Assembly: GCF_022581195.2 (NCBI RefSeq) | Contig: NC_061474.1 | Location: forward strand, 3,410,001 to 3,474,000 | DNA from: Helicoverpa zea | Lineage: Eukaryota > Arthropoda > Insecta > Lepidoptera > Noctuidae | Reading direction: 5' to 3' | Length of the DNA: 64,000 nt | Part shown: piece by piece, positions 37,501-47,542 of the stretch | Layout of the letters: each line of letters begins with the position of its first letter | How positions within the stretch are numbered: the first letter of the stretch is position 1 | The notes under the pieces: model-generated | The model's input: only the letters and a program-made list of their open reading frames with translations | What the model was told of the DNA's origin: nothing | Databases searched by the model: none | Program-made: the position numbers and the translations under genes

Positions 37501-40500
37501 GTGTGTTTTTTAAACAAAGTTTTTGTAACTTGCACGTGAATAATATGTGCAAGTTACATTTTACTTAAAGTTCAATCAATGAAGTAAATACTCGGTAATG
37601 AAAATATAATTGTAGCTACGAAAATATAATCGATCTTATTTACCGCTCAAATCATTTTTTCACAATCTGGCTCCAGTTTGGCCTATAGGCTTTTAAGACT
37701 TCACTAAACCATATTATTCTTTTTTATGCCCGCAGACGGCCATAGCGAAGTACGTGCTAGAACTGCAACTGTGCCGCTTGGGGCTGGGCACCCCGGGCTG
37801 CGGCCTGCCGCCCTCCCTGCGCCAAGCCTTCCTCACCATGTGGGCGGACAACGGCGACGTCATCTCGCGACAGTATGCCGGCACTAAGGCTCTGAAGGTA
37901 ACTACTATACCATGTAGCTGGTGTCTGTTCTTTGAGGGGCCATAAGGCCAAAGAAATGCCCAAAGATCAATATTGATATTAATGTTCAGTTTTCTTTATG
38001 TAAACCTCGTAGTATTAGTTTCTTATGTCGATTTTGTCTATTTGTATGTGCAACTACGATCTGTCTATAACAAATAATTCCAATATAGGTTTACCTTTTT
38101 TACCTTTTAGTCTCCCTAAGTCAGGGTACTTTTCAGAATTCTAAGACACTTTTCAGGAACCAGTTTTGAAAGTTACACATGCAACTCGCATTAACTAATC
38201 TTGCGTTTTTTTAGACTGCTATTTTCGAGATCTAACTTCGTCTACTTTCTCCACAGGGCGATTACACAAGAACGGGCGAAAGAAAGTTCACAGGACTCAT
38301 GAAAGATGGCGTTGCGTCCGCAAACAGGTAACAAACACCCCCCAATTCTCCAAAATTTTTCTAGGGTCCACGGTACAAAACCGACAAACATTTTTCCAGA
38401 TTCATCATCCGCCATTTTAACGACGCCATAACTCAATGTGCCATAGACATTTTGCTCGGACAGCAAGTCAATATGGCTACCGTCGAAACTTACAACAGTT
38501 TTTGGCGGGATTTTAAGACAGCGTCAATGATGGTTTTCGAAAATATGGACAGTGAAAGGCCAAAGTTAGAAATGATGCCGAGTTACTTTGGTCACACGTT
38601 GACTAGCGAACTCTTGGGCGCGGAAATCGCTTACGGGATGGGGAGGTCAGTTCATTGGAATTTGGACCCTAACTAATGGAGTTTAGTTGCACTTTTTCTT
38701 TGACCTCCTCTCTCCGGCTTTGTAACTTTTTAACTAGATGTGGACGCTTATTATAATTTTCTATAATTTTGAAAACTCATTCTAGAATCATGAAAAACTT
38801 GATTTTATTTTCATTTTGTAAATAAAATGTACAAATTACTAGCTCACTTCCTTTTTACTTACAATACTCTACAAAAACTTATGAAACGTTCGAGTAATTA
38901 AATACACTGACGAAAATCATTTACTTTTCAGCTGTGTTTTAATGCCTTTAGTTTCTAATGAGTGTTGTGTTTAAGTGTTATTAATACTAATAAATAAAGT
39001 AATCACCAAACTCACTGTAGTCTATCATAACCACTTTTTTTATAGATATCATACCCTGTCTTTTACGTTTATGACAAATTAAACTTTCGAACTGATCGTG
39101 TTATAGGTGTGTCTGGCCTACCTACATTGCATGATAGTTATTTCAAAATTAATTACCAGTTCAATTTACTTTAATTGTAACTAGCCTTTTTTATTTAGAC
39201 TGATATGATATGGTAGTAGACTGTTGGGCCATAACAGGCGCTGTAAGTTTTATAAAAAACTGACTAACTTTGTGGTTTTAACGACAGGAGTACTCATCAA
39301 AAGGCTGCTTGTTGGCTCAGTGACTCACTACACCCAAATTATTAAAATAAACTTTATTGTTTATACTAAAACATTTTGTTACAAAATACTGAATTGTTTC
39401 AGATATTACTTGTCAACGTTCAAAGACGCTCTCCGTCAAGTCGCAATAGACGTGATGACGGGCGAGTCTCGGTCCATACCGGACCAGTTGATAGTGCCTG
39501 AAGGCGGACGCTGCACTTCTGTCAAGGTTCTTATGTTCAATGTGCGTGCATGATGTGCTTGATTTTATTATTATTTTGTTGCTCCAGTAGCCATAGACTA
39601 TAGACGTGATGACGGCCGAGTCTGTGCTTGATTTTATTTTTGTTTGTAGATTTTTCGTGTTTTTATGCTAATTTTTTTTTTGTAGATAAAGTACAAAAGT
39701 AGCCTGTTGTTTATAATGTTATTGTAGATTAATCAACTAAGTCTCGCTTGCCCTGCCATAAATCAGTGTTCAACAATTAAACTTAGCTGCAAAACAGCAC
39801 TTTAACTCAAAAAAGGTACAAAAGACAGCCCCCAAAATGCCCACCCTTCTCCACTTCCTATTTATTTTTATGGGAAGAATCGGCGCAACAAACTCCCCAG
39901 CAATAAAATAATTATAATAAAATAAAATTATACATACGGTCGGTTATCCCCAAGGAACGTTATTTATTAACTTGTGTTATGGGTGCTAACACAATTGATA
40001 AACTACATAAATACTCATTAATAAATATATATTATAACACCCAGACCACGGTCAACAAGCATGCTCATCACACAAATGTCGACCGAACCGGGAATCTAAA
40101 CCGGGACCTCAGGTCCGGCAGTCCGGCATGGTGACCATTGCAAATAACATAACACTAAAACAATTTGTTACAGGATCAAGCGGAACCGGATACGGCGGCG
40201 ATGGCTCAACACGTCAAATCGTTGATCGACGACTGCAAGAAATTGCTCGTTGACACAGAACCTATATTGGGCTCCTGGGGATTGATTGATGCGGATCCCA
40301 AGTAAGTGAATAAGAATATTATATTTCTGTGAATATGTAAAAAAATAAACGCTTTTTATATTGTCAATGCAAATGTAATTCTGTCAAGCCAAAACTATTG
40401 AAACTATTTACATCAAATTTAGTACATAGATAGACCAGAGCCTGGGAAAGGACAGGCTACTTATTTCCTGGTTGCGAAAAGGTGGTTCTCCCGGGACCTA

Positions 40501-43500
40501 TTTAAGATGGTCGTAACCACTTTATTAGCGGTTTTTTTTTACATACTTTGCAGATATCTTGCAATTTGTTAACTTTTGTTCCCCCTCAGTACTGGCGATC
40601 CTCACGAAACGGAAATGGACAGCGTACTAGTACTAACAAGCGAGGCGTACTACGTGGCCGACTACGACGAGACGTCGGACCGACTGCTCGGAGTGCAACG
40701 AGTGCCGCTGCGGGATGTCACCGCTATAGAACTCGGACCTTTTGACGCTAATTGTACCACGGTTAGTTAAGTTAGGGAAATATCTTGAGGAAACTAGGAC
40801 TTGTAAAAGTCTGAAATCATCAACCCACAATGGGCAAGCTTGATCAATAACGCTCAATCCTTCTCTATAGGATAGGTGGGCCTATACAAATTTGATGATG
40901 ATGAATAATTTGAAATAAATTAAAAACTTGGCTGCAAACCATCACTTTTTGAACGTCAAAAACTTTCAAAAGACAGTCCCCAAAATGTCCACCCTTTTTC
41001 ACTTCCTATGTGGTTTTGCTGGGAAGACGGAGTGGCTCAACAAACTCCCCAGCAACACATGTCTGTTTGTACTTTTGTAGGTTAGAAGAACATTTCAAAA
41101 ATGTTTTATGTATCAATTGGTGTGTATATACAATATGCAATATTGATATAAAATTACATATAAAATTTATTTAATTGCAGATATTCAACGTGGGCCGCAA
41201 GAACTCGTCGGAGGCGATCTACTGCATCCGCATCAGCTACTCGTGCGGCGGCGAGGCGGGCTACTTCCACATGTTCCGCTCCACCACGCTGCGCTTCTTC
41301 AACAACATGGCGGTTGTCATCAACACTAAGGACGAGATGATAGGTCAGTACACATGAGCTTTATACACATGCATTGAACATAAACCCTTAACGATACACG
41401 ACATACCAAGGGCAGATCCAGAGGGGGGGGATCATTGTCCACATGACATAATCACGGGATCATAGTCCGCACCCCCTGAACCCAAAGCTGGGTCTGCACT
41501 TAAGACCTACAGACTGAAGGCGGTATTTCTTAACACGTTTGAATGCATCGATATATGTCATGAAAAATATAGATTCTTAATGCCTGTGCCCACTCACGTG
41601 ACGGCATTTTTGAGGCGCCTAATATATTGTAATAATATGGCAATACCGTTGAAACTTCAATTGTAATCGAAGTTCAAAAATTGTTGTTGATTTGATTTGA
41701 TTTGATTTACTATTAAATTATATTTTATTCGTCGCAAAATTACCCTCAAACTAACATTAACCATAGCGTTTAAAATATTACATTCTACAATTTCCAGTTT
41801 TTTTTATTTTCAGAATCTCTTCACTCGATCTGCGAATCGTTGATGGTCGCCCGCGACGTTGCCAAACTTCCGCCGGTACCATTCCACGACGGAGTTAAAT
41901 TGGAGAAGAAGAAATCTAAGGTAAATCTGTTTGTCCTTTTCTTTATAGCATTAAGTCCTTATATACATTCTTATAAGCTGGACGAATTCTTACTGGTTAA
42001 ATAAAATTGACCTGATGTTTTTACCTCGATTTTTTTTTATTTGTACATCGGATATTTACAATAATAGTATTTACATAACTGTACTATTTATCAATTACAT
42101 GGGACAATCAAAACTTCACTGTAAAAGTTAATTCTTTACTATTTTGCCAGTTTCAAACCTTTTTTAGACAATGTGGGATATACATATCATTGGTTGAAAG
42201 TGCTACCATAAATAAATAAAGAAAATTATTTTGTTGGTCAGGTCCACCCGGGACAGACAGGTAACGCCCGTTCGTCGCTATACCTGGACCTGTCTCGCCT
42301 ACCTACACTCACGCGCAACGTCAGCGAGACGCAACTCGTCGCCGATATACGCAGTGTTGGTGAGTACAGTTATTTAATGAAACTAGTCAAATGAGTTAAT
42401 GAGATTACCACTTTTTCACGTCAAAATTACAAATGGACCCTAAAAACGCCCCCCTTTCACCACTTCCTATTGTTAGGCTAACATGATCATTATCATCCTC
42501 CTGCCCTTATCCCATTTTATTTAGGGTCGGCGCGGGGTGTTTTCTTCTTCTGTCTGCCGTCATCTCACATTCATAGCAATAATGCTAACTTTACACAAAT
42601 AAAAATATACTTGAAGATATTTTCAACGTGATGATCAACGCCAAATTACTAATTATATAGCAGAATATAGCGATCAATATTCAGTCTCTTTGAAAATATG
42701 ACACAAATAATTCCATATCCTCACACTTTGAACCTCCTGGCATCCGCCCTATATTGTAGGACACTTCTATCTCCCCATCCCCTACTTTTACAGTCCTAGG
42801 TAGTATGTCATCCCCCCTCCTCCATCCCTAACCCCCCCCTGGGCTCGCAGACAGTTGTCAGTCGCGAGTGTCGGCGACGAGCGCGGTGCTGGGACAGATA
42901 TTGCGCATCGTGTCGCGGCCGACGCTGCACATGCATCGCAACGTCGTCGCCACAGCAAGCGACCGATTCCAAACTACTAATACGCAGACCGTTAGTTGTG
43001 TTTGTTTTAAGAGGTTTTTGTGTATATTTTTGGGGGTAATACCAAGGGCCCGTGTGGAGTTATAGGCCAGTATGAAATAGGTTGATATCAAAGGAATAAT
43101 ACGTAGATTTCAATGTGCAATAGATAGAAGTACATACGTTGTTAAATAGAAGTGCAGTATATAGATTTAATTGGACTTTTAGTGGTTGAAATAGGTAATT
43201 TTAGGGGTAGTTTAGTGTCAAAAATCCTAACGTCCCGTGATTATTTGCAAGCAAATTATTATCCTTCTACATGATTTGTAGTATAATAGTAGACTAATGA
43301 CCAAGGCCAAACTAACAATCCAGTAGGGTCTCCTACTGTACTCCAATCTTACAAAACTACATTATATTATCGTTGCCATTTCTAGGATCCAAAGCCCTGA
43401 CCAACATGACGGAACAATTCAGCAAGTTGAACAAACTGAGTCACTCGCTAAACGCTCGCGCGCGTCCTAGTCTTCAGCTCAAATTCGACCAGAGCGCCTC

Positions 43501-44506
43501 TCGAACCAAAAAGATCTTCACACTCGGACAAAATAAGGACAACAAGAAAAAAGGCAGCCTTTCTGACGGCATGAGCTCCGACTATTCCTCGGACGACGAA
43601 AATAGAACTAACATCTTCGAACCGACCCTAGATAATTTCGAAAACACCCAACATTATATTGGAAAGCCGGGACAGAAAACTGACGCGGAAAACGACTGCG
43701 AATTAATCCAGAATCCTTTGTATTCTTCTAAAATTGAACCGCATGATACACAGGTCTTCATTCCTTCAGAAATAGTGACTAATGTTGAGAAACAAGCTTC
43801 TAAGACCCCTAGTAACGTGAACAAAATCAATCCGTTTAACATTGACGCTTCTAAGACCCCAGAAATTCACGTAGAAGGGGCTTTCTCGAAGCCAGCCCCG
43901 CCGAATTCTCTCGTCTTATCTCAGAAGCTTTCGCATAGCTCCAACGAGTTAAATTTCGATGATACGCAGTCAGAAGGGGCTAATTTCCACGTCAGGTCGA
44001 ATTCTCAGCATGAAATTACACTGAATATAGCTCAGTCGCATAGTGAGTCGGCTATAAGGCAGTTTAAGAACATTACAAGTCCTGTTGGAAGCGCTACAAA
44101 GGAGATGGTACTCTCGCCTTTGACAAAGTTGGCTAAGGGAGTCCAGAATCTTGGCGCTAATTTGGATCCGAGGAAGATCAAGGTACTGTTTTTTTTTACT
44201 TTAAATTTAACCGACTCCCTAAAAAAGTATTAGGTTAACAATAAGATTTTTTATGTGTGATACTTATTGCTAACAAAGCTAACCTAAAGGTTTTTGAGAT
44301 TTGATCCTCTCAAAAAAGTTAGAAAACTGATTATCTTGTCTATTTGACTATCTTTATTATTTTCGAGAATATAATACTTCAATTTCACTTATGTTTTTCA
44401 CCAGGCTGCACCCGCAGTAAAGCAAATAACCGAACAGCAATACGAGGAACACAGAAAATTGCAGGAAAAATGGCGCGGTTGCAGCACCAGACTCGTCGCG
44501 CTCTAG
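22052..44506 (+). CDS. INPP5F: Phosphatidylinositide phosphatase SAC2 (INPP5F orthologue)
   Basis: Family knowledge: SAC2/INPP5F removes the 4-phosphate of PI4P on early endocytic membranes. Main exons: 22052-22148, 22335-22720, 25114-25398, 33335-33519, 33921-34032, 35251-35323, 35724-35916, 36960-37125, 37736-37897, 38257-38327, 39403-39526, 40174-40301, 40590-40761, 41181-41343, 41814-41920, 42242-42359, 43386-44182, 44405-44506. All phases agree; 1146 residues, close to vertebrate INPP5F. The protein starts MELF like the vertebrate protein. The Sac domain carries the catalytic CX5R loop C488-I-D-C-L-D-R494, with the NANYVETEQ-like and DRTNVVQ blocks intact. The hSac2 homology domain follows (about 600-770), then a Ser-rich disordered tail and a short conserved C-terminus ending CSTRLVAL. 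Nothing catalytic is missing. Intron 3 is 7.9 kb because of a retrotransposon. Extra exon-like segments at 36201, 38403 and 42851 are listed separately. AATAAA occurs at about 44540. Confidence 0.93.
23622..23800 (+). repeat. Lepidopteran repeat fragment in SAC2 intron 2
   Basis: Begins CTATACTAATATGATAAAGAGGAAA, continues with GGCTCCGAAACTGCTGAACC and ends near GTGGGAAAACGTCTAGT. Related fragments occur at about 33585-33765 and 58621-58725. It is a degenerate, non-coding dispersed repeat common in lepidopteran introns. Confidence 0.5.
25428..25772 (-). repeat. LTR (3' LTR of the gypsy element)
   Basis: 345 bp, same length and apparently the same sequence as 31994-32338. In + orientation it runs TATAAGACTACC to CGAACCTTACA. 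The purine-rich stretch expected just inside it (about 25773-25790, GGATGGACGAG on the minus strand) is weak. Confidence 0.9.
26578..31395 (-). CDS. Gag-Pol polyprotein of Ty3/gypsy retrotransposon
   Basis: 1605 residues from ATG 31395. An upstream in-frame TTG is not needed. Order of domains: Arg/Ser-rich N-terminus with SERRSERH repeats (about 70-150); gag core; two CCHC zinc knuckles (about 375-405); aspartic protease with the unusual VDLGSEAS in place of D-T/S-G (about 456); reverse transcriptase with YIDD (about 880); RNase H starting HTDAS (about 1030); integrase with an HHCC module, then Asp in HVDHLGP (about 1306), Asp in ISDRGS and Glu in NGQVERY; a GPY/F module (YEGPYKV); and an acidic tail. 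All catalytic motifs other than the protease triplet are standard, and there are no stops or frameshifts. Gag and Pol are fused in one frame, with no env. Confidence 0.93.
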   Translation of the reverse strand: METGNGHGRLETPRSSRSLTRGSHSRERSRSRSRGVRDRELALRREQEKVRLLELALQQERDAEQRRKHSEHLSERRSERHSERRSERHSERRSERHSERRSERRSEHRGEHRRERRSEHRNRRRSVDRGEHEMRSRSRSRASVEHRTKRSCTPTFTTNDVVKLFKNIRDVIPSQPSNQCLPSISKGFDKNILPEFNPSQKNQRMDTWLKKVNECAEVYGWDGRTTVHFAMQKLSGLAKTWYESLNSILFTWKEWQIKLMSAFPCEQNYGQLLEDMLKRKSRPNELVENYYYEKLALLNQCDITGRRAVDCIIHGISDKTMRSSALALRCDEPDQLLKFLLSNNKELPTHPFFNRDKVGASSDDRQSFRPNSKSNPNVYCYNCKEKGHPFSKCTKPLVKCSTCNRIGHKAETCRSKSEMGNSKSDTITKTMRIKNSNPNNKFIKSVKIGDDIVEAFVDLGSEASLIRKTTFSKLGLQHDNIPIPLTGFGNKLIYSLGSAKFKISVDDIEADVVFRVVDDVFLEKPILVGQTYSEQPHIALYKDAHKLNFLCNSNDTSTFDVIEDGDKIRIRSAAHNVLFGPASIRALTHKEFTGNLILDSKIVGKPNDQYLVCGGVYEAKDSLLFVTLTPCSTPCRVLENFVFSRAERVEAVYRLTEVAKSIEGQFFENNVGEGFDEKDVHIGDSISESDKEKLLELLRRHKECFASTLGDLGCTTTTEMKIELNSQRPVVYRPYRLSHFEREKVRAMIDEMLQAGIIRESASNYASPIILIRKKDGNIRLCIDYRLLNSVTVKERYPIPVIDDEIARLSGQAWFITLDLMSGYYQVPIAEESKHLTAFVTPDGQYEYNRMPFGLANAPAVFQRMMNNVLGSARFEKATVYIDDLLIYGKDPSECMKRLEDILQLLREANLKLNLSKCSFLQNRINYLGYEISAEGMRPGMSKIQSVADFPRPENIHGVRQFLGLVSYFRRFIQGFAQLAHPLTKLLKRDTVWNWSTDQEEAFSVLKRKLISRPVLTIYDPSAEFELHTDASKLGVGGILLQRPKGSEGSFHPVAYYSRQTTPEEKNFHSYELETLAVICSLKKFRVYLLGKTFKVVTDCSALRSTFGKRDLIPRIARWWLAMQEYDCVVEYRAGTRMNHVDALSRNPIRDIDTQNCQQYPTVMAISEGDWLLTLQLGDSELCRIRDIVGSDLDPKGIEYIKENYVIRDNKLYRYVDRNKDSVRFVVPKGARWQVCKMNHDDLGHVGFEKTYERIKRNYWFAKMKRFIRKYVSACIDCAFAKKNETSREGLLHPIEKVAIPFHTLHVDHLGPFVKSKRGNTHILTVVDSFTKFVFIKPVRNTNTQNLIKALRDIFDTFRVPDRVISDRGSCFTSHSFRRFCLDQGIRHVLNAVASPRSNGQVERYNRTILDSLTAENLRDDERNWDDKLGKIQWGLNNTMQKTIGRSPAEVMFGSKMNSEKNSAMNEIVINTREDEDVDSIRVEVKDRIDKCQVAQKLYYDKGRRPARVYKNGELVKITKVAFHNNGKSTKLMPNYEGPYKVIKILGNDRYKVAPIAGFEGMRNKKKTTVASDRMKPWIHVASLEIEDVDEDDAPDDGDDAMSSD
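31396..31993 (-). other. 5' leader of the gypsy element
   Basis: Non-coding stretch between the 5' LTR and gag. It holds the tRNA-Leu-like primer-binding site at its upstream edge (about 31977-31993) and an uninterrupted run of 39 A on the element's sense strand (31546-31584). Packaging signals would be expected here but cannot be seen by eye. Confidence 0.6.
31994..32338 (-). repeat. LTR (5' LTR of the gypsy element)
   Basis: 345 bp; this is the upstream LTR for the minus-strand element and so carries its promoter. No difference from the other LTR was found by eye. Confidence 0.9.
33188..33260 (-). repeat. Dispersed repeat (CACTTCCTATGTG family)
   Basis: Short block with GGGCATTTTGGGGACTGTCT. 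Related copies, inverted or direct, lie in other SAC2 introns at about 39788-39908, 40930-41066 and 42415-42476. All are non-coding, and each differs by substitutions and small indels, so they are older than the gypsy insertion. Confidence 0.5.
36201..36332 (+). pseudogene. Partial duplicate of SAC2 exon 7 inside the following intron
   Basis: 132 bp nearly identical to the last 132 bp of exon 7 (35785-35916), including the donor GTGAGCAT and more intron beyond. An AG lies directly upstream (TTTCTGTCAG), but splicing from exon 6 to it shifts the frame to an early stop, so it cannot replace exon 7. SINE fragments flank both copies and may have mediated the duplication. It is most likely a dead exon copy. 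Confidence 0.75.
36640..36860 (+). repeat. Lepidopteran repeat (GAGATCAGCCAG family)
   Basis: Contains CCCGATGGGACGGCAATTCG and CCGGAGAGAGATCAGGCGCA. I recognise this text as a common lepidopteran dispersed repeat. A shorter relative lies at about 37190-37285. No coding potential. Confidence 0.55.
38403..38645 (+). other. Duplicated in-frame SAC2 exon (cassette or alternative end)
   Basis: Preceded by a strong acceptor (ATTTTTCCAG) after an intron of only 75 bp, and followed by AG/GTCAGT. It is 243 bp, phase 2 in and out, so it can be inserted between exons 10 and 11 without breaking the frame, adding 81 residues after the conserved ...SANR. Its start is homologous to exon 11: both fit R-[FY]-x4-F-[NK]-D-A-[IL]-x-Q-x-A-I-D. 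If the donor is not used, the frame runs on to TAA at 38674-38676, giving a truncated protein without the hSac2 domain; AATAAA signals follow near 38820 and 38990. Confidence 0.7.
39945..40150 (-). repeat. tRNA-like SINE fragment in a SAC2 intron
   Basis: On the minus strand it contains CCGGACCTGAGGTCCCGGTT followed by AGATTCCCGGTTCGG, close to a tRNA-derived SINE B box. It ends about 25 bp before exon 12. Confidence 0.5.
42851..42990 (+). other. Coding-like SAC2 segment that does not fit the main frame
   Basis: A pyrimidine-rich acceptor (CCTGGGCTCGCAG) precedes 140 bp with strongly G/C-biased third codon positions, joining in frame to exon 16. At the likely donor (GACC/GTTAGT) it is in phase 0, but the next exon needs phase 1, so splicing onward ends after four residues. 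Without splicing, the frame ends at TAG 43063-43065. It would produce a SAC2 form cut after about 900 residues. It could instead be an exon relic or part of an unseen overlapping transcript. Confidence 0.5.
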
Positions 44507-45422
44507 AGTTACCATCACCAACACAGTGTTGCCAGGTGAAAATAAATTCCCCCATTCTTGTCCAAAAAAGCCGCATACCCAGTGATAATATCTTTTTAAT
44601 TTATTTCAACTTTGTGTGCACAATTTTGTATTTATATGTCGTAGACTTAGTCTGCATTGTACAGTTGACTCGTAGATCGCGTATTATGAACGTTTTCAAA
44701 CCATTCAGTATTTAGTAAAGTAATTAATGTAGAGTGTTAAATGATACGAATAGTTTGCAGGGTTGAAACGTACGGTCCTTTAGTGCTAGGAAGTGTTTTG
44801 TAAGACAGTTTATGGTTAAATACATCTTTGTAACTATTATGGGAGGATAGCTAGCTCTATGGCATATGTTTTTTTATTGCGTTATACTTGTATTGCGTGG
44901 GCAAATATTACACAAAGTAATCAGTTTGCAACTAATGATTTCCTGCTAATATTTCTAGTATTCGTTTTTTAAGTAAATTAAACTGACATGTTTCATTTTT
45001 ATGGAGTGAACACCTCTATTTTATTATCATATATTTTTAAACATTTAACTTAAATTAAAATTATTTTGCACTATGAACTAGCTATTCTCTCTAAGTAGTA
45101 TTTTTATATTCGTCTCACACTGTTAAATCTTCCTATAAAAACTAAAAGCATGCTTTGATTACCTCAATACCGATGTATTTTCTTCATCACATTTTATATG
45201 AAACTAAAACATGCTTCATAGAAATGTTACAGTTTTTGAGAGCCAGAGCTCTAGCACATAACTCAAAAATAAGCGACTGCAGTACAAGACCTGTACTGTA
45301 CTATAAGTTTTCACGAAATTTACTAACTGATGGTTTTTGGAATAACATTATTATGAAAACATATAAATAAACTTATAACAGCAAGGTTTCTCTCCTTTAA
45401 TACTGTTGACATTCCTTTATTA

Positions 45423-45649
45423 TAGTTCGGCCATTCAGAGAATGCGTTCCTGACACGTCGCGATTGAACTGACGACGTAATAACATTCATTGATTATTGA
45501 TATAATAATGTTGTTTTAATGCTCCTCAATTGTTAAAACGGTAAACAACCAGCAAAAATATTTTTATCGTAACTGCAACGCCATTGCAAAGTTACGTCGT
45601 CAGTTCAATCGCGACGTGTCAGGAACGCATTCTCTGAATGGCCGAACTA
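45423..45649. mobile_element. MITE, TA-flanked, 227 bp (copy 2)
   Basis: Same length as the copy at 15441-15667 and differing at very few bases (for example TAATAACATT against TAACTACATT). TA on both sides (45421-45422 and 45650-45651). High similarity suggests recent activity. Confidence 0.8.
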
Positions 45650-45891
45650 TAAGTATAGTTAAAGTTAAATATAGTAGGCCTCATTTAGAAAACCGCGAGA
45701 GTTAAAATCAATTGTAATTTAATGTTCAGTAAATGTTAGATTCCCTAGTAAATCGGTTTGATTGTACTGTGAACATTTAAATAATATAATTCATACAATG
45801 ACGTAATATTGACTCCTTAAAAATTGATAGTATCTTGAGTTTGCTTATAAGTATTACTTAAAGTCCACCACCGGGTTAAATACTGTTATTA

Positions 45892-46855
45892 TACTTCGGC
45901 CGTTCAGAGAATGCGTTCCTGACACCTATCAGTTAGTCACGACTAGTGATGGGCACAACATAACACTGAGTTCGTTACCGTTCCTTCAAAATGAACCGCC
46001 GCATTATTTTAAGATTATTTTCGTTTTAAATTGGCGGAATCATTTGTTTTATATTTTAGTTATTTAAGTGGAAACCAAAAAAAGGTAATATTCATATAAT
46101 AAAATTGTTTTATTTATTCTTTGTTACAAGTACATTGAATTGAATGTGCGAACAGAATATTAATCAGACTCCGATTTGCTTGAGGAGGTGGTGTCTTCAT
46201 CATCATCTTCGCCTACATGTATAATTATATTATTATCAATAACAGAATCAATCCTGATATCTCGGTCTAACAAAAGCCGGGTAATCAAATAAAAACAGAT
46301 CGAAAACACTTGAAAAACGTGGTCTATGCGCACGAAACGACAACGGACGACTGTTTTAGCGTCACAAAATGGCGGCCCATAACGCCATTTGGGGTTACCA
46401 TTTTTAATCTAAGTATAAAAATGCGGTTTGGTCATAGTTTTATTTTTATATTTCATAAAAGTTATAATTAAGTCTTATAGTCCATTATTTTCCAATTCTT
46501 AAAAAGAAAATCAAAACGTATTATTTTATATTATAACTGTATAAGAACAGATTACGATACTTGCCTGTTATTTTTAGCACAGCACTACAAAATATAAACC
46601 GCTGACATAACCTTGTAATAGCGCAGTATAGATTTAGAAAAATATTGTTTACCAAGTTATTTGACACTCAGTTTGGCACAAAATTATAACATTCATTGAT
46701 TATTGATATAATAATGTTGTTTTAATGCTCCTCAATTGTTAAAACGGTAAACAACCAGCAAAAATATTTTTATCGTAACTGCAACGCCATTGCAAAGTTA
46801 CGTCGTCAGTTCAATCGCGACGTGTCAGGAACGCATTCTCTGAATGGCCGAACTA
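45892..46855. mobile_element. Longer relative of the 227-bp MITE, with coding remnant
   Basis: Left end TACTTCGGCCGTTCAGAG and right end ...GGCCGAACTA match the MITE ends, with TA flanks (45890-45891 and 46856-46857). The right 170 bp equal the MITE interior and right arm. Between them, at about 46165-46215 on the minus strand, an AG is followed by an acidic, Ser-rich stretch ending in TAA (...KSESD), and a minus-strand AATAAA follows near 46112. This looks like the last exon of a lost transposase, so the element is probably a deletion product of the autonomous parent of the MITE family. Confidence 0.6.
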
Positions 46856-47542
46856 TAAAATTATTATTTTTCGTTCGTTGTTTACCTTCTTATTACTGGG
46901 GTTTAACGTAATTGCTTTACCTTATTTCTACATATACTTTTTTTATTTCTATAAAAAATATAGATCTTATCTGTATTTAAGCCCCAGTGAAATGGTAACC
47001 TATTCGAATGCTTTGACAACTTGTTCCAAAAATTATAATTATTTTATGTAAACTCGTAAAATATTAGACTCATTATGTATATTAGACAAATGCAGTATTA
47101 TATATTAAAATTAATTAGTGGTATATATGACATTGAATGGTTAGACTTGAGTTATATTTTGATGTGTTATAACTATCAGATTACAAGTGCAAAAAAGATA
47201 CACTAGTTCGTAGTCATGATTTTTCACTTTTGTTATATAATCTCGATTGTTATAATGTGTCAAAGGTATAACCGATTATAACATAATCAAAACGGTAGAA
47301 ACTAAGCATATTTTTGAGCAATTTAAATGTGTGTCAAAAAAAATATTTGAAAATGTCAGTATCAAGAACGTAATCTTTCAATGCACTATAAAACAATTTT
47401 AATGGTTTAATATATTTAATGTTGCATAAAAACTATGCTTAGATTTATATTATATCGTTGAATTCTCCATGTATAAACTGCCAGTATGATTTATGTCAAT
47501 CAATGTACTCCGGTTTTACAAGCTTGTAATATAAATAAAATA

